Source: Ruminococcus flavefaciens (lineage in GTDB: Bacteria; Bacillota; Clostridia; Oscillospirales; Ruminococcaceae). Taken from it: a stretch of DNA of 62,645 nt. The position numbers and the translations under genes were made by a program. Positions 25,006 to 34,171 of the stretch are shown one piece after another; the first letter of the stretch is position 1, and each line of letters opens with the position of its first letter. The DNA is taken from assembly GCA_002310115.1 (NCBI GenBank), contig DBYI01000087.1:1-62645 (forward strand), in the 5' to 3' direction. The notes under the pieces are model-generated. The model saw only the letters and a list, made by a program, of their open reading frames with translations, did not search any database and had not been told where the DNA came from.

Positions 25006-27477
25006 TTATTCCCTGCCAGTAAAAAGTTCATTCCTTGTTACTCTGAATGACGGGCTGTACTGCTTGCTTCCGCCAACACAAACACCAATACTGCTCAGCG
25101 TTCTGTCAGCGAGCTTAACGCCGAAACACTCCTCCCATTTGCTGATATGCTTAAGAATATTTATCTGTCCACCCAGATCAGATAAGCATTTTCTGTATTG
25201 GCGGTAATCGTCAAGAACGCTCCAGTACTCGTTGTAGCTGACCTTACCTTCAGGAGTAATCTTTGTTTTGGTAAGCACATATAACCGATATACATAACCT
25301 TCAATATTCACAACTTGTCTATAGGTCATTCCTGCAAAGCGGTCATCATGTCCGCTGTCCTCGATTATGTAAAACTCGTCATATGAATCTGCAAATGATC
25401 CATGTATTCCAAACAGATATCCGTCCATTGAGGCAACGCCGCACTCGTAAACATGATATAGCGAACTTATCTCATCAAGCTTTATGCCTCCTTCAGGCTT
25501 TATTCCACATTCAAACAAAGCATCATCTGAAGCGCATATACTGCAGTCAAAGCAACCGTTTTCCTTAACATCGTAAACAATCTCTCCCAAACCGTCTTTG
25601 ATATAACTATCGTAGTAGAAACCGTTTGCCTCGCCGCTTTCAACCTTGTCAGTTCTGGAATTTTCCACTTTTACAAATTCCTTGTCAATTCCCAGCAGAA
25701 ATCTTTTCAGGAGCACAACATCGTTCATGAGTACATTTCCGTCTTCGTCTATATCAGCACGACGCGGCAGCATTCTTTTCTGACCGCTCGTGAAAAATGC
25801 CTTACGGTACTTTGCAAGATCAAGAGAGTCAAGGACTCCATCACCGTTTATGTCACCCTTTACCCTGGAAACATTCTCAGGCTCTCTCACATAATAATTA
25901 TCAACATAATACTCTATCTCGTCAGTTGTGAAGATCTGAATATTTCCTGTTAATGCTCTTGGCATAGCATAACATGGGTTTGAAAGAGTTGTCCATTCAT
26001 GAGGCTTTACATTTTTTCTGCATATGATATTCCTGGTATAATCCTTTGGTATATTATCACTCTCAGAACTTCCGAAGCCAATAACCGGCATACCAACCTC
26101 CAGTGAAAACTCAACTTCTTCATCACTGCAGTTGTAAACGTCAACACTTATATCATATGAAATGTCAGATTCCTCATAATCCTCATCAGCAGGATAAAGT
26201 GGTCCAAAGCTGAATCCATTATTCGATGAGTTGCTGAACCATGTCCCCCTTCTGAACGGTTGTCCCACATCGCCAATGTATGAAAAGAACCTGTCCGAAG
26301 GCTCCACCGGAAAATTATCAATGCTGCATTTTACCTTCAGCGAGTTGTTATCGCCGTTTCCGAAATCATTCACGCAGACCATATCGGTACCACCGATAAA
26401 GCTGTTTAAATCTCCTCCCTGAGGCAACCTTGTTCCGGTGTTGAAGTTATAACATCCATCCTCATCAGGATAGAGTAAGCATGGAATCTCTTCGTCGTCC
26501 CCTTCATTATTCCCCCATATACCAGTGTTCCATGGATACATTCCCGCGTATGCGGGTCTGGATTTGGCATTTACCTGGATATATTTCACGTCCATATCTC
26601 CGCTGCCGCCGAATGTATCGACATAAAAACTGCAACTTAGAAGCGGTGGAATGACATATGATACGCCTATTCTGTTCGTAAGATCTTTGATTATTACTGA
26701 TGACACAATGGCAGGATCCGAAATGAGATCCTCGAAATTTCTCTCGCATACCATATAATAATTCTCGTGGATGAACTCACCTGCACCATCGATATTTTCA
26801 ATATATTGCTTTCTGTAAATCCGATATGTCTTTCCGTTTACCTCATAGGGCTCAAACTCCTCCATATCATCGTCAGGCACATATTCGCCGAAATGATCGA
26901 AAATATATAGATAATCGCCCCTGACTCCAATCTGGCATTTAGCACCGATATCAAACTGCTCTCCGGTAAAATTTTCAAGTATAACCTTGTAATCCACTGA
27001 AAGACCATCAAAATACACATCGCTCATGGGCTTTTTGAAGCTTCTTCCCTTTTCGATAGTAAGAGACTCGAGATCAGACCAGCTTGCCTTGAAACCATCC
27101 TGTATGCTGTTGCTGAAAGAAAAATCTCCATTCTCACCACTCTTTTTGTCAATGCTATAAAACATAGCGCCATTTTGTCCGCTGATGTGGTCGGCTTTCA
27201 GTTCCTCCTCAGTCGGATCAGGAGTTTCCGTAACATAAAGGCTAACTTCGTCTTCCTTTTCCTCATCAAGAATCCAACCGAAACCCTGCATATCGTTTGA
27301 ACCGTTTTCCCAAGACCCCCATCCGATATCAGCATTGAAACCATTTCCGTCGGTACTGCTGCCCCATGCGAATCCGTTGCCGTCAGCTGCTCCCGCTATC
27401 TCCGTTTCCGTTACAGGGATTAGCAGGCATACAGCCGCCGTAAAAACAGCCGCGTATTTTTTCCATGATAAATCCAT
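25006..27477 (-). CDS. Secreted dockerin protein with two degenerate GH11-like modules
   Basis: This 823-residue protein has a signal peptide (1-30). Residues 93-303 and 617-823 each align by eye with GH11 xylanases (module 1: DGFKASWSDLESLTIEKGRS; module 2: CFDCSICASDDALFECG, YDEFYIIEDSG, NEYWSVLDD). Between them are a CBM-like beta domain (305-535) and a dockerin (539-598, KGDINGDGVLDSLDLAKYRK plus a second DIDEDGNVLMNDVVLLKRF loop). GH11 needs two Glu: module 1 has Tyr189 and Asp287 at those places; module 2 keeps Glu701 but has Cys800 for the acid/base. So xylanase activity is doubtful and substrate binding or a scaffold role is possible. Confidence 0.78.
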   Translation of the reverse strand: MDLSWKKYAAVFTAAVCLLIPVTETEIAGAADGNGFAWGSSTDGNGFNADIGWGSWENGSNDMQGFGWILDEEKEDEVSLYVTETPDPTEEELKADHISGQNGAMFYSIDKKSGENGDFSFSNSIQDGFKASWSDLESLTIEKGRSFKKPMSDVYFDGLSVDYKVILENFTGEQFDIGAKCQIGVRGDYLYIFDHFGEYVPDDDMEEFEPYEVNGKTYRIYRKQYIENIDGAGEFIHENYYMVCERNFEDLISDPAIVSSVIIKDLTNRIGVSYVIPPLLSCSFYVDTFGGSGDMDVKYIQVNAKSRPAYAGMYPWNTGIWGNNEGDDEEIPCLLYPDEDGCYNFNTGTRLPQGGDLNSFIGGTDMVCVNDFGNGDNNSLKVKCSIDNFPVEPSDRFFSYIGDVGQPFRRGTWFSNSSNNGFSFGPLYPADEDYEESDISYDISVDVYNCSDEEVEFSLEVGMPVIGFGSSESDNIPKDYTRNIICRKNVKPHEWTTLSNPCYAMPRALTGNIQIFTTDEIEYYVDNYYVREPENVSRVKGDINGDGVLDSLDLAKYRKAFFTSGQKRMLPRRADIDEDGNVLMNDVVLLKRFLLGIDKEFVKVENSRTDKVESGEANGFYYDSYIKDGLGEIVYDVKENGCFDCSICASDDALFECGIKPEGGIKLDEISSLYHVYECGVASMDGYLFGIHGSFADSYDEFYIIEDSGHDDRFAGMTYRQVVNIEGYVYRLYVLTKTKITPEGKVSYNEYWSVLDDYRQYRKCLSDLGGQINILKHISKWEECFGVKLADRTLSSIGVCVGGSKQYSPSFRVTRNELFTGRE

Positions 27478-27643
27478 TTTTGTCCCTCCTCAAAAGAAAA
27501 AAGCAACACCATCATAAGAGCATAATTCAGGCATCAAAATAAAAGCAAACGTTCATCTAATTTCAACGCTGCCCGATTAAATATCCGCCCAAACTAATTA
27601 CTGCCCCCATTTTCTCTATGGTATTGCCTGTAATTATACTTAT

Positions 27644-27671
27644 ATTATAAATATTTTTGTTGAAATTGCAA
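27644..27671 (-). promoter_or_regulatory. Putative promoter of the dockerin gene
   Basis: On the minus strand TTGCAA and TATAAT are separated by 16 bases, about 170 bases upstream of the start. Confidence 0.4.
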
Positions 27672-27732
27672 GTCATTTATTGCTCTTTTTACAACATATC
27701 ATCCTGCATTTTTCTGACCTTATTATATATAC

Positions 27733-28239
27733 TCAGAACTGTTTCACAGGAATACATTCCATCTCTATACATTTCCATTTTTCACCAAGTATCTCGTAAA
27801 TCTCTTCATCCTGCACCACCTCGTTAAAGCCAGCTGCCCTGTAGCATCTGAGTGCCGCAATGTTCACATCAAAAACTCCTAAGGTGAGCTTCTTCGCATT
27901 CAGTGTATTCACTGCATATTCCTTGGCAAGCTCCAGCATCTTCCTGCCTGCTCCCCTGCCACGCGACGCATTATCCACGATAATAAAGCCAAAGCGGACA
28001 GTTTCGCATTCTTCGTCTGTATATCGCAGGATAAGATGTCCGATAACATTCTCCTCAACGGCAGTCATCGGAAAGAAAGTCCCGTTTTTGCCGCATTTGT
28101 CATACATAGCCGTCATATCATCAGGCTTTATAGGATAATTGTCGTATCTGTCCGCACTCCAGAGGCGGAAATCCCTCTCACTTCCTATCCATTTCACTAT
28201 CTTTTCAGCATCATCGTCTTTAAACTCTCTAAGTATCAT
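27733..28239 (-). CDS. GNAT family N-acetyltransferase (RimJ/RimL-like)
   Basis: This 168-residue protein has the GNAT acetyl-CoA site (ASRGRGAGRKMLELAKEYA, residues 91-109) and the terminal FDVNIAALRCYRAAGF, with an N-terminal LREFKDDDAEKIVKWI. The substrate is unknown. It lies 9 bp after the double-GNAT gene, which probably shares its transcript. Confidence 0.85.
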   Translation of the reverse strand: MILREFKDDDAEKIVKWIGSERDFRLWSADRYDNYPIKPDDMTAMYDKCGKNGTFFPMTAVEENVIGHLILRYTDEECETVRFGFIIVDNASRGRGAGRKMLELAKEYAVNTLNAKKLTLGVFDVNIAALRCYRAAGFNEVVQDEEIYEILGEKWKCIEMECIPVKQF

Positions 28240-28248
28240 TTGCTCACC

Positions 28249-29145
28249 TCAAAGCCACTGAATAAAAGCTGTCTTATCGCTGCTGTTATATCCCGCCTTC
28301 TCATAAAACGCAAGAACTCCGCGCTCCTTTGAGCCTGTCAGCAACATCATTTTGTAACAGTTCTCATTTCTGGCCAGCTCCCGTGCATAGTCAAGGCAAG
28401 CCGTAGCAAGTCCCATTCTGCGGTAATATGCGGAAGTCACAACGTTCTCAATAAAGGCATATGGACGCTGACCGCGTGTAAGATTCGGGATTATCACACA
28501 TACACATGAAGCCGCAATAACTCCGTCAACCTCAGCGACTATTATATGATGATCCTGGTCTCCGAGAATACGTTCCCATATGGACATCACCCGGCTGTCC
28601 TTTTCAGGAAACGGATTATCATGAAGCTCCATATACAGGCGCATCAGCCCGTCAAAGTCCTCATTCTTTACTTCGCGGACAACTGCTTTAACATTAAGTT
28701 CCTTCATCATGAAAACATCTGCCCTTTCGTTGCTATTATAGCGCTCAATGCACCGGAACCCCATTTTTTCATAAAGTCTTATTGCTTTTTCATAGGTTGA
28801 AATTGTATCAAGCAGTATTTTATCAAAGCCTTTGCTTCTGGCAAAATCCACAGCAGTTTCTGCTAGTTTGCGACCTAGGCCCATGCCGTGGAACTCCTTG
28901 TAAACATACAGTCCTTTCAGCTCGCAATCCGTATCGCTCAGTTTTTTCACAGCCACAGTTCCGATGACATCATCGTTTCTGAACAGACACCAGAATCCTG
29001 CAAAATGCCGTCCTATATCAGCAAATGCACAATGTCTGCCCTCAGGCTCAAAAGGCTTGCCTGACTCGATAAAGACCTTACTCAGGAAAACGAGAACTTT
29101 ATCTTTCATATCCGCAGAATATTCTTTGATCTCAAACACATCCAC
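28249..29145 (-). CDS. Double-domain GNAT acetyltransferase
   Basis: This 298-residue protein carries two GNAT domains. The first (1-155) has KEFHGMGLGRKLAETAVDFA and the ending AIRLYEKMGFRCIERY; the second (156-298) has NVVTSAYYRRMGLATACLDYA and GVLAFYEKAGY. Both cofactor motifs look intact. Tandem GNAT fusions include mycothiol synthase, but that pathway is not expected in this group. The gene lies 4 bp downstream of the cupin gene. Confidence 0.85.
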   Translation of the reverse strand: MDVFEIKEYSADMKDKVLVFLSKVFIESGKPFEPEGRHCAFADIGRHFAGFWCLFRNDDVIGTVAVKKLSDTDCELKGLYVYKEFHGMGLGRKLAETAVDFARSKGFDKILLDTISTYEKAIRLYEKMGFRCIERYNSNERADVFMMKELNVKAVVREVKNEDFDGLMRLYMELHDNPFPEKDSRVMSIWERILGDQDHHIIVAEVDGVIAASCVCVIIPNLTRGQRPYAFIENVVTSAYYRRMGLATACLDYARELARNENCYKMMLLTGSKERGVLAFYEKAGYNSSDKTAFIQWL

Positions 29146-29148
29146 ACC

Positions 29149-29487
29149 TCATTTTATTCGCTTTCCGCCGAAAGCGTGGATAGTTCTCGTGCCTGCCTTA
29201 CAGCTTCCACCCTGAAGAGCTCCTTTGGGTATGAATAATTCATCTCCTGCGTGAAGAACAGTGGTTTCACCGTTAATAATAACGGTATACTCACCCTCCA
29301 CACATATCATGTATTCGTCGTAATCATGAACGTGTTCTTTGGAAACTCTGTCCTCATTGCATGTCCAGAAAGCCATCTGACTTCCATCAGGAGCCGTATA
29401 GTAATAACCTTCGATATCGGGAGTGTTCTGCTGTTCTGATGGTATTTTGTTTTCATCTCTTTTCATGAATTCAGGAAAGCTGTTCAT
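29149..29487 (-). CDS. Cupin-domain protein
   Basis: This 112-residue protein has cupin motif 1 (KEHVHDYDEYMICVEGEYTV) with His-x-His...Glu metal ligands, and motif 2 (LHAGDELFIPKGALQGG...H). It is a small beta-barrel, substrate unknown. The start at 29487 follows GGAGGATTATAAAA; the frame to 29511 has no such site. It is the first gene of the cupin-GNAT-GNAT set. Confidence 0.82.
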   Translation of the reverse strand: MNSFPEFMKRDENKIPSEQQNTPDIEGYYYTAPDGSQMAFWTCNEDRVSKEHVHDYDEYMICVEGEYTVIINGETTVLHAGDELFIPKGALQGGSCKAGTRTIHAFGGKRIK

Positions 29488-29683
29488 TTTTATAATCCTC
29501 CGGCAAATCATAGTTTCTTAATATATAACGTAACAGAATATAGTATTCTAAAATGTTCACACTGCTTAGTCCATATCAATGGCTGAATACAAATGCGCGA
29601 TATGGAACATTGCGTCAGATCTGATGACATTGCGTATAGGCAATCTGCAGATAATATATATCCTGACAGCACCATTACTGAAG

Positions 29684-30970
29684 CTAAATTTTAAGCTCAT
29701 ACCCTCCGACAGGTCTGACTGAAAGCACATAACAACTACCATCGCCAAAAACACGCTCCATTTCTGCAGCATAGTCTGAAGTCAGGTAGCTTGGCACGAA
29801 AGCTTGTACCGTACCTGCAAAACCGCCTCCGTGAACACGGACAGCTCCGTTTCCCTTCAGGAATCGCTTACTCAGCATTATTGCAAGAGGAATCTGCTGT
29901 TGTTCCGGATTATTGCACAGATACAGATTCTGCAGGAGCTCAGCCGAGGAAGTTCCTGATTCGTTGACAAGCTCGAAGAACCACTCTGTATCTCCATCGG
30001 AAAGTGCTTCTGCCTCCGCAACAGCTCTCCTGTTTTCGTCAAAAAAGTGCGCCGCTCTAAGAATTTCCCTGTCACCGCATACCTTTCTCAGTTCAGGAAT
30101 TCTTTCATAAAACTCGTCCTCGTCAGCTTCACGCAGGAACTCACAGTCGAGAGCATCTGCAACATGCTTCATTTCAGCTGAAACAGCGCTGTACTCATCG
30201 GAACAGCCTGCGTGACTGCCTTTTGTATCCGTAATACAGACAGCATAACCGGAACGTTCAAAATCAAAACCAACGTGTCGTATATCAGGCTTATCCGGTT
30301 CTGCGAAATCAACAGAAACAAATCCGCCGACTGCTGATACAAGCTGATCCATGAGTCCGCTCGCCTTGCCAAAATAAGTATTCTCTGCAAACTGCCCGAT
30401 ACGTGCAATATCAACTGCTTCAATACTTCCATCACCGAAGCCAGCATTAATGATAGTACCTACAAGAACCTCAAACGCAGCAGACGAAGAAAGTCCGCTT
30501 CCGCTGAGTACATCCGAGGTCATATATGCATCAAAACCACCTGTTTTAACGTTTTTATTCCTGAAACCTGCAGCAATTCCGCGAACAAGTGCCGCCGTAG
30601 TCTCTTTTTCCTTCTTTTTCAGCTTAAGATCGCTGAGCTTTATCTCAATGGCATCGTAACCATCGGACTTTAGACGTATAACGCCATCATCGTTAAAACA
30701 GACCATTGCGATGATATCCAGACTCACAGCCGCTGCAAGTACACATCCATGCTGATGATCCGTGTGATTCCCCCCTATCTCAGTTCGTCCCGGAGCCGTA
30801 AATATACGTACTTCTCCGCTTTCAGGATAGAGCCTCGAAAAGTTTTCGGCAGCACTGAGATAGCGTGCTCTTGCACGCAGAACGGATTTGTCCGCTGAAC
30901 CATAGAGCATCCGGAACTGCTCGTCAAATTTTCCATTGGAAATACCGTTTATGAATTCAGACAGATTCAT
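29684..30970 (-). CDS. galK: Galactokinase
   Basis: This 428-residue GHMP kinase phosphorylates galactose in the Leloir pathway. Motifs: APGRTEIGGNHTDHQHG (galactokinase signature, residues 58-78), the GHMP ATP-site GSGLSSSAAFEV (~160), and GGGFAGTVQAF near residue 380. Length is a little above the usual 390, owing to an N-terminal extension. The ATG at 30970 has AAAGGAGTG upstream; a GTG at 30979 overlaps that site and is unlikely. It is transcribed divergently from the GH130 gene. Confidence 0.9.
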   Translation of the reverse strand: MNLSEFINGISNGKFDEQFRMLYGSADKSVLRARARYLSAAENFSRLYPESGEVRIFTAPGRTEIGGNHTDHQHGCVLAAAVSLDIIAMVCFNDDGVIRLKSDGYDAIEIKLSDLKLKKKEKETTAALVRGIAAGFRNKNVKTGGFDAYMTSDVLSGSGLSSSAAFEVLVGTIINAGFGDGSIEAVDIARIGQFAENTYFGKASGLMDQLVSAVGGFVSVDFAEPDKPDIRHVGFDFERSGYAVCITDTKGSHAGCSDEYSAVSAEMKHVADALDCEFLREADEDEFYERIPELRKVCGDREILRAAHFFDENRRAVAEAEALSDGDTEWFFELVNESGTSSAELLQNLYLCNNPEQQQIPLAIMLSKRFLKGNGAVRVHGGGFAGTVQAFVPSYLTSDYAAEMERVFGDGSCYVLSVRPVGGYELKI

Positions 30971-31218
30971 GGCTGTCACTCCTTTAAGTAATAATTTAAG
31001 TAACCTCTTTCATATCAGCCGGTGTCACTCTTTTTACAGGAAATCTTCCGCCAGCCAGAAGTTACATGAAAGTTCCTTTATCAACTGCCGAAGCGGCGGT
31101 TACATATTATTTTATTACATTATACAACGATTTGATAAAACATTCAAGCTTATTATGTAAATAATTACGCAAGGGTGAAAAATAATAAATTTTCACACAT
31201 TTTTGATTAAATTTTCGC

Positions 31219-31247
31219 TTGACTTTTTAAGGAACAGATGTTATAAT
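31219..31247 (+). promoter_or_regulatory. Promoter of the GH130 gene
   Basis: TTGACT, 17-base spacer, TATAAT, ending 43 bases before the start codon. Confidence 0.75.
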
Positions 31248-31290
31248 TTAAGTGTAATATAAAGCAAAGCTTAATTAAAGGAGCTTACTT

Positions 31291-32310
31291 ATGACGGATA
31301 TCAGAATAATCGGCGAAGTTCTTCCGAATATCCCATGGCAGGATAAGCCCTCAGGCTGCAATACTCCAATGTGGAGATATTCAGAGAATCCAGTAATCAA
31401 CAGAAATCCCATTCCCAATGTCGCAAGGATATTCAACAGTGCCGTTATCCCTTATAATGGCAGCTTTATAGGTGTTTTCCGCGGCGAACAGCGCAACGGA
31501 GTACCGCATATCTATCTTGGCAGAAGCAAAGATGCCCTGAACTGGCAGTTCGACTCCGAAAGAATAGAATTTACTGACAAAAACGGCGCCCCCTTCATGC
31601 CATCCTACGCTTACGACCCTCGGCTTGTCAAGATTGGGGATACCTATTATATAATGTGGTGTCAGGACGCTTTCGGTCCTACCATCGGCATTGCGAAAAC
31701 CACGGATTTCCGCACTTTCATGCGCCTGGAAAATCCCTACCTTCCCTACAACCGCAATGCCGTCCTCTTCCCGAGGAAAATAAACGGAAACTACGTCATG
31801 CTTTCACGTCCCTGTGACAACGGTCACACTGCTTTCGGCGATATATTCATCTCTGAAAGCCCTGATATGGAATTCTGGGGACGTCACCGCCATGTCATGG
31901 GACGCTCGGACAACTGGTGGGAAAACCTCAAAATAGGCGGCGGAGCTGCTCCTATCGAGACTGATAAGGGCTGGCTGATCTTCTATCACGGCGTTGTGAA
32001 CACCTGCAACGGCTATGTTTACAGTGTAGGCGCTGCAATACTCGATACTGACGAACCATCAAAAGTTCTGCACCGCTGTGAAAACTACGTCCTTACCCCC
32101 GAAGAGTGGTATGAAGAACGTGGATTTGTTCCGAATGTCTGCTTCCCCTGTGCTGCACTGACTGACGCAGCTACAGGCAGGATAGCATTATACTATGGCT
32201 GTGCTGACAGCTATGTAGGAGTTGCATTTACTACAGTGCAGGAAATATATGATTATATTCTCGCACATGACAAGCTCCAGCCCGAGGACGATACTCTCGG
32301 CGCAAGATAA
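31291..32310 (+). CDS. GH130 family beta-mannoside phosphorylase
   Basis: This 339-residue cytoplasmic protein resembles GH130 phosphorylases that split beta-1,4-mannosides with phosphate to mannose 1-phosphate (for example RaMP2 of Ruminococcus albus). Seen: NPVINRNPIPNVARIFNSAV, GVFRGEQRNGVPHIYLGRSK, the SYAYDPRLVKI segment with the catalytic Asp, LSRPCDNGH, GGGAAPIETDKGWLIFYHG. These agree with the mannooligosaccharide-active type, but exact substrate is not decided. It has its own promoter and terminator. No transporter is adjacent. Confidence 0.88.
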   Translation: MTDIRIIGEVLPNIPWQDKPSGCNTPMWRYSENPVINRNPIPNVARIFNSAVIPYNGSFIGVFRGEQRNGVPHIYLGRSKDALNWQFDSERIEFTDKNGAPFMPSYAYDPRLVKIGDTYYIMWCQDAFGPTIGIAKTTDFRTFMRLENPYLPYNRNAVLFPRKINGNYVMLSRPCDNGHTAFGDIFISESPDMEFWGRHRHVMGRSDNWWENLKIGGGAAPIETDKGWLIFYHGVVNTCNGYVYSVGAAILDTDEPSKVLHRCENYVLTPEEWYEERGFVPNVCFPCAALTDAATGRIALYYGCADSYVGVAFTTVQEIYDYILAHDKLQPEDDTLGAR

Positions 32311-32344
32311 CAAAGACATCATCTTAATACTCATTTTCACCCCC

Positions 32345-32373
32345 AAAAAGGACTGCGAAAGCGGTCCTTTTTG
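32345..32373 (+). terminator. Terminator of the GH130 gene
   Basis: AAAAAGGAC-TGCGAAAGCG-GTCCTTTTT with a GCGAAAGC stable inner loop and T run. Confidence 0.85.
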
Positions 32374-32532
32374 ATTTTTGCTTCGTCATTTTTACTAAGG
32401 GGTATTCCGTCAAATTGATGAAGAAGGCAATTTTTTGTTGTCATTGTGCACAAAATCAACAGTTGAAAATTGTTTGCAGTACGCTATACTTGCGAAATTG
32501 ACCGTTTTATTCTTCATTTTCGCAAAAAATAC

Positions 32533-32561
32533 TTGCAGTTTTTTGTGGAATATGATAAAAT
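32533..32561 (+). promoter_or_regulatory. Promoter of the Ddl-like gene
   Basis: TTGCAG, 17-base spacer, TAAAAT, about 60 bases upstream of the start. Confidence 0.5.
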
Positions 32562-32621
32562 ATAGTGATGCTTGAAAATGACAATAAAAAAATACATGAT
32601 ACTATATAAAAGGAGAAATAT

Positions 32622-33695
32622 ATGGCAAGGATAAAAGCTGCCGTTATTTTCGGCGGTACTGCACGGGAGCACACACTGTCTCTGGCTTCCGCAGCAGAAG
32701 TGATCCGCAGCATTCCAAAGGATAAATATGAAGTGATCTGCATCGGCATAACACGTAAAGGGCGCTGGCTCTACTTCCCTGGAGACGTTGAAGATATCGC
32801 AAACGGCACATGGGAACAGGATACCGACTGTGCTTCTGCTTTTATATCACCGGATCCACTCTACAGGGGAATTATCACAATTGAAAACGGTGAAACCACT
32901 ATAAGACGTGTTGATGTGGTATTTCCCGTACTTATGGGCAAAAAAAGCATTGATGGCACAATACAGGGACTTCTCGACCTGTCTGGCATTCCCTATGTTG
33001 GCAGCGGCGTTCTCGCTTCCGCCTCGTGCATGGACAAATCCCATACTCACATGGTTATGGATGACTATAACATAAACACTGCCGAATGGCGACTCATAAC
33101 GCAGCGTGAGATAAACGACCTTGATGGCAGATGCCGCTCTATCGCAAGCGAAATGGGCTTCCCTCTCATCGTAAAGCCTGCAAACAGCGGCAGCAACGCA
33201 GGCACCAGTCTCGCAGAAAACCCGGAAGAACTTGTTGCTTCAGTAAAGCTTGCTTTCTCAAGTGATAACAAGGTAGTAGTTGAAAAGTACATAAAAGCAC
33301 GCAAGCTCGAAGCTGCTGTACTCGGCTGTGATATGCCCGTATGCTCACCAGTAGGCGAGATAACTACGCCACAGGTAATATTTGATCCCCTGAATTTCAA
33401 CGTCAGCACAGGTGACGATCTCAAGATACCTGCAGATATCTCAAAGGATACCGAAAAGAAAGTTCAGGAGACCGCTATCGCTGCGTTCAAGGCGCTGGGC
33501 TGCAAGGGACTTGCCAGATTCGATTTCTTCCTTACAGAAAACGGCGAACTCTTTCTCAATAAGATTGGGACTATGCCAGGTCTCAGAAAGAACAGCGTTT
33601 TCTGCAAGCTCATGAGCGAACTGGATTACTCCCACGAAGAGCTTATTGTTGAGCTTCTCGAGCAAGCTCTGGAAAACGCAGACAGGAACTATTGA
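32622..33695 (+). CDS. Divergent D-alanine--D-alanine ligase homologue
   Basis: This 357-residue ATP-grasp protein is related to Ddl (IFGGTAREHTLSLASA, DGTIQGLLDLSGIPYVGSG, KPANSGSNAGTS, LARFDFF). Several usual residues are changed: LHGxxGEDG is LMGKKSIDG; the metal-binding NExN motif is N313-K-I-G-T-M-P (Lys for Glu, Gly for the second Asn); the Lys of the DKxxTK motif is His. Asp301 remains. Normal magnesium binding therefore looks impaired. It may be a pseudoenzyme or a ligase with altered specificity. AAAGGAG precedes the ATG and the frame is intact. It is followed by DUF1934 and argS. Confidence 0.82.
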   Translation: MARIKAAVIFGGTAREHTLSLASAAEVIRSIPKDKYEVICIGITRKGRWLYFPGDVEDIANGTWEQDTDCASAFISPDPLYRGIITIENGETTIRRVDVVFPVLMGKKSIDGTIQGLLDLSGIPYVGSGVLASASCMDKSHTHMVMDDYNINTAEWRLITQREINDLDGRCRSIASEMGFPLIVKPANSGSNAGTSLAENPEELVASVKLAFSSDNKVVVEKYIKARKLEAAVLGCDMPVCSPVGEITTPQVIFDPLNFNVSTGDDLKIPADISKDTEKKVQETAIAAFKALGCKGLARFDFFLTENGELFLNKIGTMPGLRKNSVFCKLMSELDYSHEELIVELLEQALENADRNY

Positions 33696-33725
33696 TATAT
33701 TGATATATAGAATAAGGAGACTGCT

Positions 33726-34148
33726 TTGAAAAAAAATGTTATGATATCTCTTACGAGTATTCAATGGCAGGACAACGAAAAAAGTGAGACAGAACTTCTC
33801 ACAAAGGCATACTTTACCCGTGAGAACGGCTGGGATATTATCTCCTACGAAGACACCTCAGCTACCGGATTTGAAGGTTCTGTCACTACTATAAAGGTTG
33901 ATGACAGCCAGAACGCTTCCATTACCCGCGAAGGTACTGCAAACTCTGTGCTTTCCCTCGAAATTGGACGCAAGCACTTCTGTCAGTATGGTACCCCCTA
34001 CGGAAATCTGCAGATAGGCGTATATACTCATGCTATCGAGAACACTATTGCAGAAAACGGCAGGCTTTACCTTAAATATACTCTTGATCTCAATTCCTCA
34101 TATCTTTCGGATAACGAGATAATAATGACAGTACAGGCTCAGAACTGA
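33726..34148 (+). CDS. DUF1934 (YwiB-like) beta-barrel protein, TTG start
   Basis: This 140-residue protein matches DUF1934, a small lipocalin-like beta-barrel family usually encoded just before argS, as here. Visible phrases are KVDDSQNASITREG and NLQIGVYTHAIEN. The start is TTG at 33726, placed 6 bases after AAGGAG; there is no better ATG. Function is unknown in the family. Confidence 0.85.
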   Translation: MKKNVMISLTSIQWQDNEKSETELLTKAYFTRENGWDIISYEDTSATGFEGSVTTIKVDDSQNASITREGTANSVLSLEIGRKHFCQYGTPYGNLQIGVYTHAIENTIAENGRLYLKYTLDLNSSYLSDNEIIMTVQAQN

Positions 34149-34171
34149 GCCCGAAAGAAAGGATAGATACA

